Shown here piece by piece: positions 36,900 to 45,981 of a DNA stretch of 64,000 bases (positions are counted from its first letter, which is position 1; each line of letters starts with the position of its first letter). The stretch covers positions 46,429-110,428 of the forward strand of contig DAIDIP010000011.1 in the NCBI GenBank assembly GCA_027451745.1. Direction: 5' to 3'. The notes under the pieces were generated by a model. The model was not told the DNA's origin and did not search any database. It worked only from the letters and a program-made list of their open reading frames with translations. Origin of the DNA: Candidatus Melainabacteria bacterium. Lineage in GTDB: Bacteria; Cyanobacteriota; Vampirovibrionia; Obscuribacterales; Obscuribacteraceae. A program made the position numbers and the translations under genes.

Positions 36900-37442
36900 T
36901 TACTCGGTATAAAAGCGCCAAAGCTTATCTTGAGCCTGGCTTAAGCCAATGCGCGTAGAGATATTGATTTTGTTTTTCCATTTTTCGGGTCTAGCACTTA
37001 TCCAAAGCTCAGAACTGGGATCTGTTAGATTTACACCGTTGTGAGTTTTATCGATTTGCCAGTACTTACAAATTTTGCCTTGTCCATTTAAAAGCTTTCC
37101 AGATGAGCTAGCATTTAAGCCTCTAATTAAAACAGCACCCGGCGTGTGCTCTTCTTCGGTGACTACGTTTAGACAATAATACATACCGTATATGAAATAT
37201 ACATAAGCCCGCCCAGCCGGTCCAAACATGATTTCAGTGCGCTTCGTTAATCCTCTAAAGGCATGACAAGCGGGATCGTTAGCTGTATAAGCTTCCACTT
37301 CAGTAATTTCACCGTTTAAGACTATGCCTGATGGTAAGCGTCTGTGCAATTGACAGCCCAATAAGTCTTTGGCTACTTTTACTGTTGTCCGAGCGTAAAA
37401 GTGCTCTGGATGAAGAATAGTTGGTGAGATAATAGCTTTCAT
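36900..37442 (-). CDS. 3-methyladenine/alkyladenine DNA glycosylase (AAG/MPG family)
   Basis: 180 residues, the usual bacterial length. Removes 3-methyladenine, hypoxanthine and related bases to start base excision repair. Landmarks: ARTTVKVAKDLLGCQL, the catalytic glutamate in ITEVEAYTANDPACHA, RTEIMFGPAGRAYVYFIYGMYYCLNVV with the base-flipping tyrosine, and PGAVLIRGL. It is convergent with the small membrane protein gene, and the repeat patch before asnB lies behind its start. Confidence 0.93.
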   Translation of the reverse strand: MKAIISPTILHPEHFYARTTVKVAKDLLGCQLHRRLPSGIVLNGEITEVEAYTANDPACHAFRGLTKRTEIMFGPAGRAYVYFIYGMYYCLNVVTEEEHTPGAVLIRGLNASSSGKLLNGQGKICKYWQIDKTHNGVNLTDPSSELWISARPEKWKNKINISTRIGLSQAQDKLWRFYTE

Positions 37443-37500
37443 ATGAAATATATTGTCACGCCCTTTTATAAACCTATAAATTTAAACTAGCATATCTGAA

Positions 37501-37680
37501 GGACAAGGGGAGGCAGTAGTGCAGCGAACGGCGACGATGAGGCGGCGGAGCGATTAGTAAATAGAACGCTGGAGCAGAGAGCGGACAGCGGCGTGGAGCC
37601 GGTGGCAGCGAACAGGAATAAGCGGAGCGAGCGGGAATAAGCGGAGCGAGCGAAGAATGAAGCGAGTGGAGCGATTATAA
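37501..37680 (+). repeat. GC-rich purine repeat patch before asnB
   Basis: About 180 bases that stand out from the AT-rich surroundings: G/A/C-rich on the top strand with almost no T. It contains a perfect 19-base tandem repeat (37615-37633 and 37634-37652, each beginning GGAATAAGCGGAGCGAGCG) and a degenerate third unit. The decamer GGAGCGATTA occurs at 37547-37556 and 37668-37677. The last copy supplies GGAG ten bases before the asnB ATG. No open frame of note runs through it. Confidence 0.7.
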
Positions 37681-37681
37681 A

Positions 37682-39592
37682 ATGTGTGGAATCACTGGCT
37701 ATCTTAATTTAAACAAAGAACCTCTGGGAACGGATACAGCCCTGATTGCCAAAATGTGTGGCAGCATTGAGCATCGCGGACCAGACGAAGAAGGCATAAA
37801 AATTATTGGTCCATCGGCTTTAGGCATGACTAGATTGTCTATTATAGATTTAGCTACCGGCCAACAACCTATTACAAATGAAGATGGCAGTATCTGGATT
37901 GTATTTAATGGTGAAATTTATAACTATCAAGAGTTGCAAGATAGAGTTATCAAAAACGGTCATAAGCTTGCCACTAAAAGCGATACTGAAACAATTGTCC
38001 ATTTATATGAAGATTATGGTGTTGATTGTTTGCAATATCTAGAGGGCATGTTTGCTTTTGCTATATGGGACAGTAATAAACAAAGGTTATTTATTGCCCG
38101 CGATCGTATGGGCGAAAAACCATTACATTGGACTATTTCGAACAATCAGTTCATATTTGGCTCTGAAATAAAAGCTATTCTTGCTCATCCTGGTGCAAAA
38201 GCAGAATTGAATGAAGATGTTTTGCAGCAATATTTGGCGCTTGAATATGTGCCAGCACCTTTTTCGTTATTTAAAGGCATACACAAATTATTACCGGCCC
38301 ATTATTTAATTGTTGAAGATGGCCAAATAAACACAAAAAATTATTGGCAGCCAGATGTAAAACAAAATGATATTGCCGAAGAAGAAGCTTTAAAACAAGC
38401 AGAAGAGCTGCTTAGTAGATCAATTCAATTAAGACTAATCTCTGATGTGCCATTAGGAGTATTTTTATCCGGTGGTATTGATTCATCTTTAATTGCCGCA
38501 TTGGCTAAGAAGAATGTATCAGGCAATTTAAAAACATTTTCTATAGGCTTTACAGATAAGTCTTTTGATGAGAGTAATCATGCCAAAACAGTAGCTAATT
38601 ATCTTGGTACTGAGCATCAGTGTTTTGAATTTGATCCACATACTGCATTAGCAACAATGACTGAGCTTTGGCAAATACTTGATGAACCAATTGCAGATGC
38701 TTCAATATTGCCAACGTATTGTTTATCTAAAATGACAAAACAAAATGTCACAGTAGCTCTAGCCGGTGAAGGTGGCGATGAATTATTTGGCGGCTATCCA
38801 ACTTATTTGGCCCACAAATATATTTCTGTCTGGGAGAAGCTGCCACAGGCATTGAGAAAAAATTTGCTTGTACCAGCTTTTAACAAATTGCCTGTTTCGC
38901 TCAATAATCTTAGTCTGGATTATAAGATTAAGCGCTTTATTTGGGCAGCAGACAATCCACCAATTGAAAGACATTTGCAATGGATGGGCTCTTTTCCCAT
39001 TAAAAACCAGGCGGAATTGCTTAGTGCCGGCATAAAAGAAAGACAAAGAAATATTAGTTCAGTAAAAGATCTCTTTAGTAATAATGGCTATCAAAGGGCA
39101 ATTATGCCTGCTTTTAATACTAGTTCTGATGTCTTGGAAACGATTATGCGTTTAGATTTGAGTACTTATTTGGCTGACAATTTATTGGTAAAGTCAGATA
39201 GAGCTTCAATGGCAGCTTCGCTAGAAGTAAGGCTGCCTTTTTTAGCCTATCCTTTAGTCGAATTTGCTTTAAATTTGCCAACTAATCTAAAGATTAAAAC
39301 CCTGACAACAAAATATTTGCTGAGAAAGCTCGCTGGCAAACATTTGCCCGAATCTATTACCCAAAGACCCAAGAAAGGGTTTGGCATACCAGTTGGCAAA
39401 TGGCTAAAAAATGAATTCAAACCAGTTGTAAATGAGTTACTGAATGAGCCATTTATTAAACGGCAAGGCATTTTTCAATGGCAATATATAAATTCATTAC
39501 TTGATGAACATAACCTTAATGTGGCTGATAGACGCAAAGAATTATGGACTTTACTTATGTTCCAGTGGTGGTGGCAAAAGTATTTCGCTTAA
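37682..39592 (+). CDS. asnB: Asparagine synthase, glutamine-hydrolysing
   Basis: 636 residues. Makes asparagine from aspartate, ATP and glutamine. The N-terminal glutaminase domain starts MCGITGYL with the nucleophile Cys2 exposed after Met removal. The synthetase domain has the pyrophosphate loop VFLSGGIDSSLIAA near residue 260 and the DEPIADAS region. The GGAG ribosome-binding site lies within the repeat patch upstream. Stand-alone AsnB-like proteins of this size also act on surface glycan or antibiotic precursors, but no such cluster is beside it. Confidence 0.92.
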   Translation: MCGITGYLNLNKEPLGTDTALIAKMCGSIEHRGPDEEGIKIIGPSALGMTRLSIIDLATGQQPITNEDGSIWIVFNGEIYNYQELQDRVIKNGHKLATKSDTETIVHLYEDYGVDCLQYLEGMFAFAIWDSNKQRLFIARDRMGEKPLHWTISNNQFIFGSEIKAILAHPGAKAELNEDVLQQYLALEYVPAPFSLFKGIHKLLPAHYLIVEDGQINTKNYWQPDVKQNDIAEEEALKQAEELLSRSIQLRLISDVPLGVFLSGGIDSSLIAALAKKNVSGNLKTFSIGFTDKSFDESNHAKTVANYLGTEHQCFEFDPHTALATMTELWQILDEPIADASILPTYCLSKMTKQNVTVALAGEGGDELFGGYPTYLAHKYISVWEKLPQALRKNLLVPAFNKLPVSLNNLSLDYKIKRFIWAADNPPIERHLQWMGSFPIKNQAELLSAGIKERQRNISSVKDLFSNNGYQRAIMPAFNTSSDVLETIMRLDLSTYLADNLLVKSDRASMAASLEVRLPFLAYPLVEFALNLPTNLKIKTLTTKYLLRKLAGKHLPESITQRPKKGFGIPVGKWLKNEFKPVVNELLNEPFIKRQGIFQWQYINSLLDEHNLNVADRRKELWTLLMFQWWWQKYFA

Positions 39593-39695
39593 TGACTATA
39601 ATTCGTTTCATCTAGCTGGCAGTATTGTTCTCAGAAGGCAATTGGTCTGTTAAACTCAATTTAGAATCCTTTGACCACATTCCAAGATTAGTACA

Positions 39696-42515
39696 GTGAC
39701 CAAAACAAAGAAACTTTCAGCAAATGAGCAAGCAGAAAGCTCCTTAGAAGCCGTAAGAAGGCATTTATGCCAAATACTAGGTTTTGACTTAGGCATCCTA
39801 GAAATCGCTAATGGGGACGAATTAATCACTGTAGCTCAGGTTTCTGCAGATACAAAGAGCAAAGCAGCCGACTTGCTTGGTACTTTAATTGATGAAAACA
39901 AAGAGTCTATAAATTTTGCCAATACTAAACTGGCTCATCAAGTTAAACAAAGCCTCAAGCCACTAGTAAGTCAGGTCTTAGGCAAAGAAGAAAGCAAGGG
40001 TGCTGAGTCCCAAACTGAAAAAAATTATCCTTACGCCATAATCCCTATTGGTGGTGGTTCCAAAGAAAGTAATGGCTCTGTCTTGGGACTAATCAGGGTT
40101 GTTTCGTTTGATCCAAACCGAAAAATCTCCAAATACGATGTTTCCACACTTAAGCTGACAGGAGAACACTTAGCCAGTCAATTAGCCAAATTTGGACAAA
40201 TGATGGGATTAGATGAAGTCCAATCTGCTAAAACAAAACATATTCTACTTATTCATACTGGTAGACCAATTAGAAGACGTTTTTCGCGTGTACTAGGAAG
40301 TGTTTATCGAATACACGAGGCAGATAGCGGTGCCAAAGCACAAGAAATTCTCAACGCTAACACTATTGATCTCATATTATTAGACAGCCAGTTAGCAGAT
40401 ATTGCTCCAGAGGTATTTTGCAAAGAGCTGAAAGAGTCAGAAAAATGGCAAGAAATTCCTGTTGTTTTAGTTACACCAAACAGCGAAGCAAACGCCCAAG
40501 CTGAAGAACAAAATATTGGTGCAGACGATTATTTATTTGAGACTTCAATAGATCAAGAAATTCTAACTCGAGTAAAATCGATTTTGCGTTTTTATGAAAT
40601 ACAAGAAGATCTTGAGCGTCAATCTGAGCTTTTAGAAAATTATAGTCAAAGACTTGAAGAAGCTTCAACAAAGTTGTCTACCAATGAACAAAATCAATTA
40701 CAACGCAGCAGAGAAATTCAATTACTAAAATGGGAATCGGAAGTTTTACGCAATCAAGAAACGTTACTGCATAGAATCAGCGACACAATAAGACGCTCAT
40801 TCAATATTGAACAAAACTTGCACGATATGCTCAGTGAATTAGCCGGCTATTTCAATCTTGATGCTTGCTTTATTACCCTGCCAGCTCCTGAAGAACCAGA
40901 AGATGAAATTCGTTGCGAGTATGCTTCGGGAGAAGATTACAGAGTGATAGAGTTTGATCTTGATCTCAAAACTTTTGAAGCATTCAAAAAACACTATAAA
41001 GCTGACGAACCATTAGTAATTAATCAAGTAGCTACAGATCCACGTATTACACCTTTTAAGAAAGAAGCATTGTCTAGGCACCATGTTCTTTCGCTTTTTT
41101 ATATTCCTATTTCTTACGAAGAAAAATTATTAGGCTTATTGTGCGGTTTTAAATGTGAATCAGAAGCTAGATGGAATCAAGACAATATCACATTCCTAAA
41201 ATCAGTTGCGGATCAAGTAGCTATTGGTGTAACAAATGCCAGATTGTATGGCAGAGTTCAACGCCAGGCAACAACAGATGGTTTAACAGCTTTATTAAAT
41301 CACCGCACAGGACAAGAAAAATTGTCTGAGCAAATGAGACTATCCGAACGTTATCAACGTAATTTAGCTGTAATGATGATTGACGTTGATCATTTTAAAT
41401 CTATCAATGACAATTACGGACATCCAGCTGGAGATGCGGTTCTTAAATCTGTTGCTAGATTAATTGAAAGAGATTGCCGGGACGTAGACTTGCCGGTTCG
41501 TTATGGTGGTGAAGAATTTTTGCTTGTTTTGCCTGAAGTGAATATGGAAGGAGCAATGATCGTCGCCGAACGTATTCGAAAAAATCTTTCTGAAGAACAG
41601 ATTATGTTTGAAGGGCTTGATGTAATTAAGGTGACAGCTAGTATTGGTATTGCTGCCTTTCCAGAACATGCTCGCTCGCAGCAACAATTATTAGACATGG
41701 CAGACCGCTCTTTATACTTAGCTAAACGTATGGGCAGAAACCAGGTTCGTACAGTTACTGATTTGCATTTTGAATCTGAACCTGCAGGTCGTATTGAAGT
41801 GCCTGCAAGCAGCAGTGCTGAAATTGCTCAAAACATTCAAGAAAAACCAGAAATGAGCTTGCCGCCACCGTCTGAAGAATCTGCAGCTGCAGCAGATAAA
41901 GAGGAGCTTTTACCTGAAGTAGTCGAGATGGTAAAAGCACTCGCAACTGCTCTTTATTCAAAATCAGACTATAACAAAATGCATCATCTTGAAACAGCTA
42001 GACTGTCTGAAGTACTAGCTAAAGTTATGGGTTTGCCACAAAAACAAATTGAACAAATCCGGGTAGCAGGTCTATTACACGATGTAGGAACATTATCTAT
42101 TCCGCCTGATTTGATTAATAAAGCCGGCGAATATACAGCTGAAGAGCGTGAGATGGTCAATCAACATTCAGTGCTTGGCGCAGAGTTGCTTAGACCAATT
42201 CGTGCTTTAAAAGAAATTTGTGACATTTTAGAGAACCATCATGAGCGCTGGGATGGAACAGGTCATCCGCGGGGATTAAAAGGTGAAGAAATACCGCTAC
42301 CGGCCCGAATTGTTTCGATTGTAGATTCATACCACGCTTTAATATCAGATCGTCCATACAGACCAGCTATGAAAGAAGAAGAAGCTATAAAAATCTTAAA
42401 AGCAGGGGCCGGCAAACAGTGGGATCCTTTCTTAGTTGATGTATTTATATCAGTAATAAATAACTTAAAAGAAACTGGAAATCCAATTAAAGCACACTCG
42501 CAAGAAAGAGCTTAA
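39696..42515 (+). CDS. GAF-REC-GAF-GGDEF-HD-GYP cyclic-di-GMP enzyme
   Basis: 939 residues from a GTG. Domain order: an N-terminal GAF-like sensor (about 15-170), a response-regulator receiver (about 182-300) with phospho-acceptor Asp near 230, a coiled coil, a second GAF (about 370-515), and an intact GGDEF domain. The GGDEF has its I-site RDVD just before GGEEF (604-608). A linker leads to an HD-GYP phosphodiesterase domain (about 740-930) with LLHDVG near 795 and HHERWDGTGHPRG near 850. Both synthesis and breakdown of c-di-GMP look possible; GAF ligands and phosphorylation may decide the balance. No kinase adjoins. Confidence 0.9.
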   Translation: MTKTKKLSANEQAESSLEAVRRHLCQILGFDLGILEIANGDELITVAQVSADTKSKAADLLGTLIDENKESINFANTKLAHQVKQSLKPLVSQVLGKEESKGAESQTEKNYPYAIIPIGGGSKESNGSVLGLIRVVSFDPNRKISKYDVSTLKLTGEHLASQLAKFGQMMGLDEVQSAKTKHILLIHTGRPIRRRFSRVLGSVYRIHEADSGAKAQEILNANTIDLILLDSQLADIAPEVFCKELKESEKWQEIPVVLVTPNSEANAQAEEQNIGADDYLFETSIDQEILTRVKSILRFYEIQEDLERQSELLENYSQRLEEASTKLSTNEQNQLQRSREIQLLKWESEVLRNQETLLHRISDTIRRSFNIEQNLHDMLSELAGYFNLDACFITLPAPEEPEDEIRCEYASGEDYRVIEFDLDLKTFEAFKKHYKADEPLVINQVATDPRITPFKKEALSRHHVLSLFYIPISYEEKLLGLLCGFKCESEARWNQDNITFLKSVADQVAIGVTNARLYGRVQRQATTDGLTALLNHRTGQEKLSEQMRLSERYQRNLAVMMIDVDHFKSINDNYGHPAGDAVLKSVARLIERDCRDVDLPVRYGGEEFLLVLPEVNMEGAMIVAERIRKNLSEEQIMFEGLDVIKVTASIGIAAFPEHARSQQQLLDMADRSLYLAKRMGRNQVRTVTDLHFESEPAGRIEVPASSSAEIAQNIQEKPEMSLPPPSEESAAAADKEELLPEVVEMVKALATALYSKSDYNKMHHLETARLSEVLAKVMGLPQKQIEQIRVAGLLHDVGTLSIPPDLINKAGEYTAEEREMVNQHSVLGAELLRPIRALKEICDILENHHERWDGTGHPRGLKGEEIPLPARIVSIVDSYHALISDRPYRPAMKEEEAIKILKAGAGKQWDPFLVDVFISVINNLKETGNPIKAHSQERA

Positions 42516-42558
42516 CCTTTCCTTTAGACCATAATGTGTAAAATACAGATAGAGACAA

Positions 42559-42951
42559 ATGAAGGTGTCCATCATGATATGTAAACACAAATTGCCAAGT
42601 CATTTTGCTATAGCAGCTGTATTTTATTTTTCTACCATACCAACTTTTGCTGGTGAATATGGCTCAGAGTTTTCCGCCAATCCAGATTATTCTTACGAGT
42701 CGTACAACAGTAGTTCTAATTCTTATAAGCCTGCCTCAATTCCCACCAATAGACGGAGTATGTCTTCCCAAGCACATTCGTTTTCCGGTAATGTGTTAGT
42801 CTCCAGAAGTCGTTCACAAAGCGGTGCAGATGCAAATTCAGGCTTCACTTCGAGCCGTGGAGCTAGTTTTACTCCTTCAGCTTCTCAAAGTGGACCAACT
42901 TATCAAACCAATTATTCTGCTACCTATAGATCCAGCCCATACAGATATTGA
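42559..42951 (+). CDS. Small secreted serine-rich protein
   Basis: 130 residues. A signal peptide is visible (LPSHFAIAAVFYFSTIPTFA, cleaved before GEYGS). The mature part is low in complexity, rich in Ser, Tyr, Asn and Arg, with SYESYNSSSNSYK and SRSRSQSGAD, and no cysteines. An in-frame second ATG at 42574 is an alternative start. No family or enzyme motif is seen; a surface or matrix role is a guess. Confidence 0.5.
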   Translation: MKVSIMICKHKLPSHFAIAAVFYFSTIPTFAGEYGSEFSANPDYSYESYNSSSNSYKPASIPTNRRSMSSQAHSFSGNVLVSRSRSQSGADANSGFTSSRGASFTPSASQSGPTYQTNYSATYRSSPYRY

Positions 42952-42965
42952 ACTGTTACAGATAG

Positions 42966-43565
42966 ATGCCTTCGCAATTACAAACACATATAAATGACTT
43001 GAAAGAATGCAAGCTCTGTCCAAATATGGTTGGTCCGGTAGTGACACATACACCAGTGCTAAGCAAAGTTTATCTGTTAGGACAAGCGCCTGGTCCACAC
43101 GAAGGAAAATTTGGTCGCCCTTTTGCCTGGACTGCTGGCAAGACTCTTTTTAGATGGTTTGCAACTGCTGGTATAAACGAAGAACAATTTCGTCAGCTTG
43201 CTTATATGGCTGCGGTATGTCGTTGTTTTCCAGGTAAAGCTTCTAGCGGTGGTGACAGAGTTCCATCTCCAGATGAAATTGAAACTTGTTCTAATTGGAT
43301 TGAGCGTGAATTTAAAATATTGCAGCCAAAATTAGTTATACCAGTTGGCAAATTAGCTATAGAACAGATTCTTCCTAAAGCACAGCTTATAGATCTAGTC
43401 GGTCAACAATTCAAAGTTAAAATATACGGCAAAGAATGTGATGTCATTCCATTGCCACATCCTTCCGGGGCTTCTACTTGGTTTAAGAGAGATCCTGGCA
43501 AGTCCTTACTGATACAAGCTTTGGAATTACTGAGCAAACATCCTGAATGGCGTCGAATGCTCTAA
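42966..43565 (+). CDS. Uracil-DNA glycosylase superfamily protein
   Basis: 199 residues. The family motif LLGQAPGPHEGKFGRPFAWTAGKTL is the uracil-pocket region, and the distal motif LPHPSGASTWF carries the conserved histidine. Cysteines ECKLCPN near the start and CRCFPG/ETCSN later could hold the [4Fe-4S] cluster of family 4/5 enzymes. It removes uracil from DNA arising by cytosine deamination. Family 4 or 5 cannot be settled by eye. It begins 14 bases after the secreted-protein gene. Confidence 0.82.
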   Translation: MPSQLQTHINDLKECKLCPNMVGPVVTHTPVLSKVYLLGQAPGPHEGKFGRPFAWTAGKTLFRWFATAGINEEQFRQLAYMAAVCRCFPGKASSGGDRVPSPDEIETCSNWIEREFKILQPKLVIPVGKLAIEQILPKAQLIDLVGQQFKVKIYGKECDVIPLPHPSGASTWFKRDPGKSLLIQALELLSKHPEWRRML

Positions 43566-43740
43566 TATTAAATACGCCTTGACAATCATCAAAGGCGCTG
43601 CTAGACTAAGCCGACTTAAATAGGAATTTTATTCCTACGTCCTCACTTACTATGTACTACACAAATTAATTTCGAATAAAGACTCCATAAATATGGGTAT
43701 GGATGCGCGTTTTAGCACATCAGTATAGGAGATCAATATT

Positions 43741-43959
43741 ATGTTTTGCATGCCTAATCATAATCCAAACAAAAAGTTAGCCAATATTTCAATGATACTT
43801 TGTACATTATCCTTGCTAGTTATCATGCTAGGTATAATAGTGCAGTTGATAAGTGAATCTCATAAGTGTTATTCAAATGCAGCCTTAAATGCCATTCCCC
43901 ATCAAGATAATTGGTCCGAAAAAAATTATTACTACGAGCCACTAAATATAGTGTCTTAA
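43741..43959 (+). CDS. Small membrane protein
   Basis: 72 residues with a single hydrophobic helix (about 15-38, SMILCTLSLLVIMLGIIVQLI) and a polar tail of 35 residues with two tyrosine-rich patches. A TAGGAG site lies eight bases before the ATG, which supports translation. No family recognised. Confidence 0.5.
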   Translation: MFCMPNHNPNKKLANISMILCTLSLLVIMLGIIVQLISESHKCYSNAALNAIPHQDNWSEKNYYYEPLNIVS

Positions 43960-43964
43960 TAAGT

Positions 43965-43987
43965 AACTCCTGTTCATAGTTGGAGTT
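43965..43987 (+). terminator. Weak hairpin after the small membrane protein gene
   Basis: AACTCC (43965-43970) pairs with GGAGTT (43982-43987) around an 11-base loop, followed by TATTGTT. A short stem with a weak T tail, so only a possible terminator. Confidence 0.3.
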
Positions 43988-44039
43988 TATTGTTAAACAG
44001 TAACTAGCCTATGTTTCGATTTAGAAGTATATTTGCACT

Positions 44040-44537
44040 ATGAATTGGCTAGTTCTGGCACTAATAACAATTTTGGCATTAAGTGTCGCTCCTTCTAATG
44101 CTCAGAATTCAGATCCTTACAGAGTAATTAATCAATCAGCAAGTGGATTAGCCTATCCATCTTCAAGTTATATTGGTCTAGGCACTTTGAGCAAAACCGC
44201 TCAACAAGGTGCAGGATATAATCCACAAACAAATCCGGCATTGCCTAAGGTCAATCGCGGAGCTTATATAGGCACACCAGGCGATAATTTATATGGCGAT
44301 CATCCAGATCTAGCTCAACCGCCAAAAACTGTTAAATTAATACGTAACAATAGAATTATATATAAAACAATACCAAATGATGATTCACATGCTTACACGC
44401 CTGATCCAAATATTCCTATGACTTATTCAGATTATCCCAATAATCAATATGGCAGCTCGAATACTACTCAAAATATTAAGCCAACACAATCTGTAGATAT
44501 TAAAAATACTGGCAATAAGAATGACACCGTTAAATAA
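44040..44537 (+). CDS. Secreted Asn/Pro-rich protein
   Basis: 165 residues. Signal peptide MNWLVLALITILALSVAPSNA is clear. The mature chain is polar, rich in Asn, Pro, Tyr and Gly (for example YNPQTNPALP and MTYSDYPNNQYGSS), without cysteines or a recognisable fold. It is probably a surface or matrix protein. No neighbour explains its role. Confidence 0.5.
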   Translation: MNWLVLALITILALSVAPSNAQNSDPYRVINQSASGLAYPSSSYIGLGTLSKTAQQGAGYNPQTNPALPKVNRGAYIGTPGDNLYGDHPDLAQPPKTVKLIRNNRIIYKTIPNDDSHAYTPDPNIPMTYSDYPNNQYGSSNTTQNIKPTQSVDIKNTGNKNDTVK

Positions 44538-44669
44538 ATATGCGTGTCAACATACCGAAAGCGAGAAATTCAAATTTCTACTATGACCGGTGAGCAAATT
44601 GGCTTATTAACGTTAGTTGGTCCTAGTTTTGGGTATATATTTCATAATAATTACCCCTAATCCTTATCC

Positions 44670-44701
44670 GAATAATCCCCTTCTTTTGAATAATCTCCTT
44701 C
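44670..44701 (+). repeat. 18-base-spaced direct repeat before the first LRV gene
   Basis: GAATAATCCCCTTC (44670-44683) and GAATAATCTCCTTC (44688-44701) differ at one base and are 18 bases apart. A weaker third copy lies just upstream. The position 60-90 bases before the LRV gene suggests a regulator site. Confidence 0.35.
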
Positions 44702-44760
44702 CCTCGAAAAGCAGACCTTTTACAATTAAAATCTAATTTGCATTCAATTTGGGAGTGAAC

Positions 44761-45135
44761 ATGAGCACCCTCAAGCGCTACGCTAACGATCCCAATACCC
44801 CACCTGGCGTTTTAGAATATCTTGCCCGAAAATATACTGTTCATACAGTAGTTAATGTGGCGGCCAACTCTAATACACCAGTAGAAACATTGTGCCGTCT
44901 GGCTCAGCACACCAACCCTACTATTAGAGCAAGTGTGGCTGAAAATCCGAAAACGCCTAAAGAAGCACTTGAAGCATTATGCAAAGACAGGGATCCAAAT
45001 GTTCGCTTCGTTATGGCTGAAAGTTCACATATAGGATTTGCAATGCTGCTGCAATTAGTTAATGATGAAAATCCTTATGTATCTTGCCGGGCAAAGAAAA
45101 CAATTGAAAAACTAAACCAAAATAAAGCCCCTTAA
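44761..45135 (+). CDS. LRV-repeat (leucine-rich repeat variant) protein
   Basis: 124 residues from the ATG with GGGAG nearby. Four to five repeats follow the LRV/HEAT pattern: DPNTPPGVLEYLA, NSNTPVETLCRLA, NPTIRASVAENPKTPKEALEAL, DPNVRFVMAES, and NPYVSCRAKKTIEKL. This repeat (helix-turn-helix with the Asn-Pro-x-Thr-Pro start) forms protein-binding solenoids. The typical LRV cluster of cysteines for an iron-sulphur centre is absent. It is a paralogue of the protein at 45982 on the other side of the TetR gene. Confidence 0.75.
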   Translation: MSTLKRYANDPNTPPGVLEYLARKYTVHTVVNVAANSNTPVETLCRLAQHTNPTIRASVAENPKTPKEALEALCKDRDPNVRFVMAESSHIGFAMLLQLVNDENPYVSCRAKKTIEKLNQNKAP

Positions 45136-45249
45136 ATAATTGAATATGGCGAATAGATATAGATCAGTCGAAAAGAAATTTAATTTCCGCTTTAATATTT
45201 GGCTGGATGAATCTTTAATATAGATAATTCCAAATAAGCATATTAAGAC

Positions 45250-45279
45250 TTGACAAAATTAGACCGACCGGTCTATTAT
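45250..45279 (+). promoter_or_regulatory. tetR promoter with embedded operator
   Basis: TTGACA (45250-45255) and TATTAT (45274-45279) are 18 bases apart. The inverted repeat TAGACC-GACC-GGTCTA (45260-45275) fills the spacer and overlaps the -10. Binding there would block polymerase, so autorepression by the downstream TetR protein is expected. Confidence 0.75.
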
Positions 45280-45315
45280 AGGAATAGTTAAACCAGTGAT
45301 CAAAGGAAAATATCA

Positions 45316-45912
45316 ATGGGCACCACAGTTAAATTAGATACAAAAACAGCACTTCTACAAGCTGGCAAAGAAATTATGCTTGAAAAAGGATATAGCAATA
45401 CCGGAATACAAGAAGTCCTGACGGCTGTGGGAGTTCCAAAAGGTTCTTTCTATCATTATTTTGATAGCAAAGAAGATTTTGCTCTTAGAATAATCGAATA
45501 TGCTGATCAAATGTATGGAGTCAAATTGGCTTCAATTTTAAAGAGTTCGGATGTTACTCCGCTCAATCGGCTAAAGAACTATTGCAAAGAAGGCAAAAAG
45601 AATCTTACTGAACAAGAATGTGGTGGCGGCTGTCTAATTGGTAATCTAAGCCAAGAAATGTCTGATCAAAGTGAGACTTTGAGAAAAGCTCTCGATACTG
45701 TTATGAGTAGATGGAAAGAACATTTTACTCAATGCATACTCGAAGGCCAAAAAGCCGGCGAAATAAATAATGCTTGGTCAGCAACAAAAATGGCTGAATT
45801 TTTTCTATCTAGCTGGGAAGGCACACTTATGAGAGCCAAATCAATCAAAAGTGTAGAGCCAGTCAATATATTTATCGATCTCATGTTTAATCACATACTG
45901 AAAACAAAATAG
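45316..45912 (+). CDS. TetR/AcrR family transcriptional regulator
   Basis: 198 residues. The helix-turn-helix is at about 10-55 (AGKEIMLEKGYSNTGIQEVL, VPKGSFYHYFDSKEDF). The ligand domain contains CGGGCLIGNLSQEMSD, a form seen in NemR/AcuR-type regulators that respond to reactive electrophiles; Cys residues in that phrase could be the sensor. It has AAAGGA before the ATG. A full palindrome covers its promoter and a second copy precedes the LRV gene at 45982, so it likely represses both. The inducer is inferred only from family resemblance. Confidence 0.85.
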   Translation: MGTTVKLDTKTALLQAGKEIMLEKGYSNTGIQEVLTAVGVPKGSFYHYFDSKEDFALRIIEYADQMYGVKLASILKSSDVTPLNRLKNYCKEGKKNLTEQECGGGCLIGNLSQEMSDQSETLRKALDTVMSRWKEHFTQCILEGQKAGEINNAWSATKMAEFFLSSWEGTLMRAKSIKSVEPVNIFIDLMFNHILKTK

Positions 45913-45921
45913 GCAGGCATC

Positions 45922-45944
45922 GCTTTTGCCTTCTTGGCAGAAGC
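45922..45944 (+). terminator. Hairpin between tetR and the second LRV gene
   Basis: GCTTTTGCC (45922-45930) pairs with GGCAGAAGC (45936-45944), nine pairs with one U-G, loop TTCTT, followed by CTTT. Possible weak terminator ahead of the second operator. Confidence 0.35.
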
Positions 45945-45950
45945 CTTTAG

Positions 45951-45962
45951 TAGACCGGTCTA
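45951..45962 (+). promoter_or_regulatory. Second TetR operator before the LRV gene
   Basis: TAGACCGGTCTA is a perfect 12-base palindrome. It shares GACCGGTCTA with the tetR promoter operator and sits 20 bases before the ATG of the LRV gene, close to its AAAGGAG site. Confidence 0.7.
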
Positions 45963-45981
45963 ATAGCAAAGGAGAATAGCA

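Noticed and set aside
43574..43597. Hairpin CGCCTT..AAGGCG after the glycosylase gene
   Set aside because: It has a bulge and no T tract; too weak to call a terminator.
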